Shown: piece by piece, positions 5,378 through 5,391 of the stretch
How the letters are laid out: every line of letters begins with the position of its first letter
Numbering within the stretch: position 1 is the stretch's first letter
Assembly: GCA_002455215.1 (NCBI GenBank)
Contig: DKKK01000128.1
Location: 15,140 to 20,530 of the forward strand
Direction: 5' to 3'
Length of the DNA stretch: 5,391 bases
Source: Anaerolineales bacterium UBA6668
GTDB lineage: Bacteria; Chloroflexota; Anaerolineae; Anaerolineales; UBA6668
Program-made: the position numbers and the translations under genes
The notes under the pieces: model-generated
What the model saw: the letters and a program-made list of their open reading frames with translations, nothing else
What the model was told of the DNA's origin: nothing
Databases searched by the model: none

Positions 5378-5391
5378 GCTAAACGCCAACG

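Noticed and set aside
5026..5389. Open frames on both strands across the CRISPR array
   Set aside because: Their products contain a recurring motif (SLDRCFWK on plus, KNIDPKR on minus) that is only the translation of the CRISPR repeats.

Overview
This 5.4 kb window looks like an accessory stretch of a bacterial chromosome. It holds four complete plus-strand genes of unrelated function, separated by long, more GC-rich gaps, and ends in a CRISPR array. No gene fixes the taxon. The combination of a cytoplasmic GH43 beta-xylosidase, a DUF3052 protein, a small methyltransferase of the isoprenylcysteine carboxyl methyltransferase type, LUD and FAD-desaturase remnants, and moderate GC would suit an environmental Chloroflexota (Anaerolineae-like) genome. 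That placement is inference with low confidence.

Layout. Positions 2-55 appear to be the last codons of a CrtI-like FAD oxidoreductase. Positions 56-534 contain no convincing gene, only decayed-looking reading frames and inverted repeats. Positions 535-2163 encode a 542-residue GH43 beta-xylosidase/arabinofuranosidase with its catalytic residues intact. Positions 2410-2916 encode a small membrane-anchored protein resembling DUF4760. Positions 3185-3856 encode an integral-membrane methyltransferase, with the start set by a good ribosome binding site. Positions 4046-4471 encode a DUF3052 protein. On the minus strand, 4603 to about 4758 is the C-terminal remnant of a LUD-domain (LutC-like) protein. 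From 4830 to the window end there is a CRISPR array of eight repeats.

The gaps between the plus-strand genes (about 190-270 bp) carry imperfect repeats and hairpins. Two related CCCAAT/ATTGGG hairpins end exactly 31 nt before the start codons of two neighbouring genes. The spacing and mixed functions argue for separately transcribed genes, not one operon.

The most interesting signal is in the CRISPR array. Three repeats differ from the other five by changes in both arms of a short hairpin, so that two base pairs are swapped while pairing is kept. This is compensatory covariation inside one array. Read on the minus strand, the hairpin is followed directly by an 8-nt ACTGAAAC, the size and type of a Cas6-made 5' handle. 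The array is therefore probably transcribed leftward, with its leader and any cas genes beyond the right edge. No cas gene is visible in the window.
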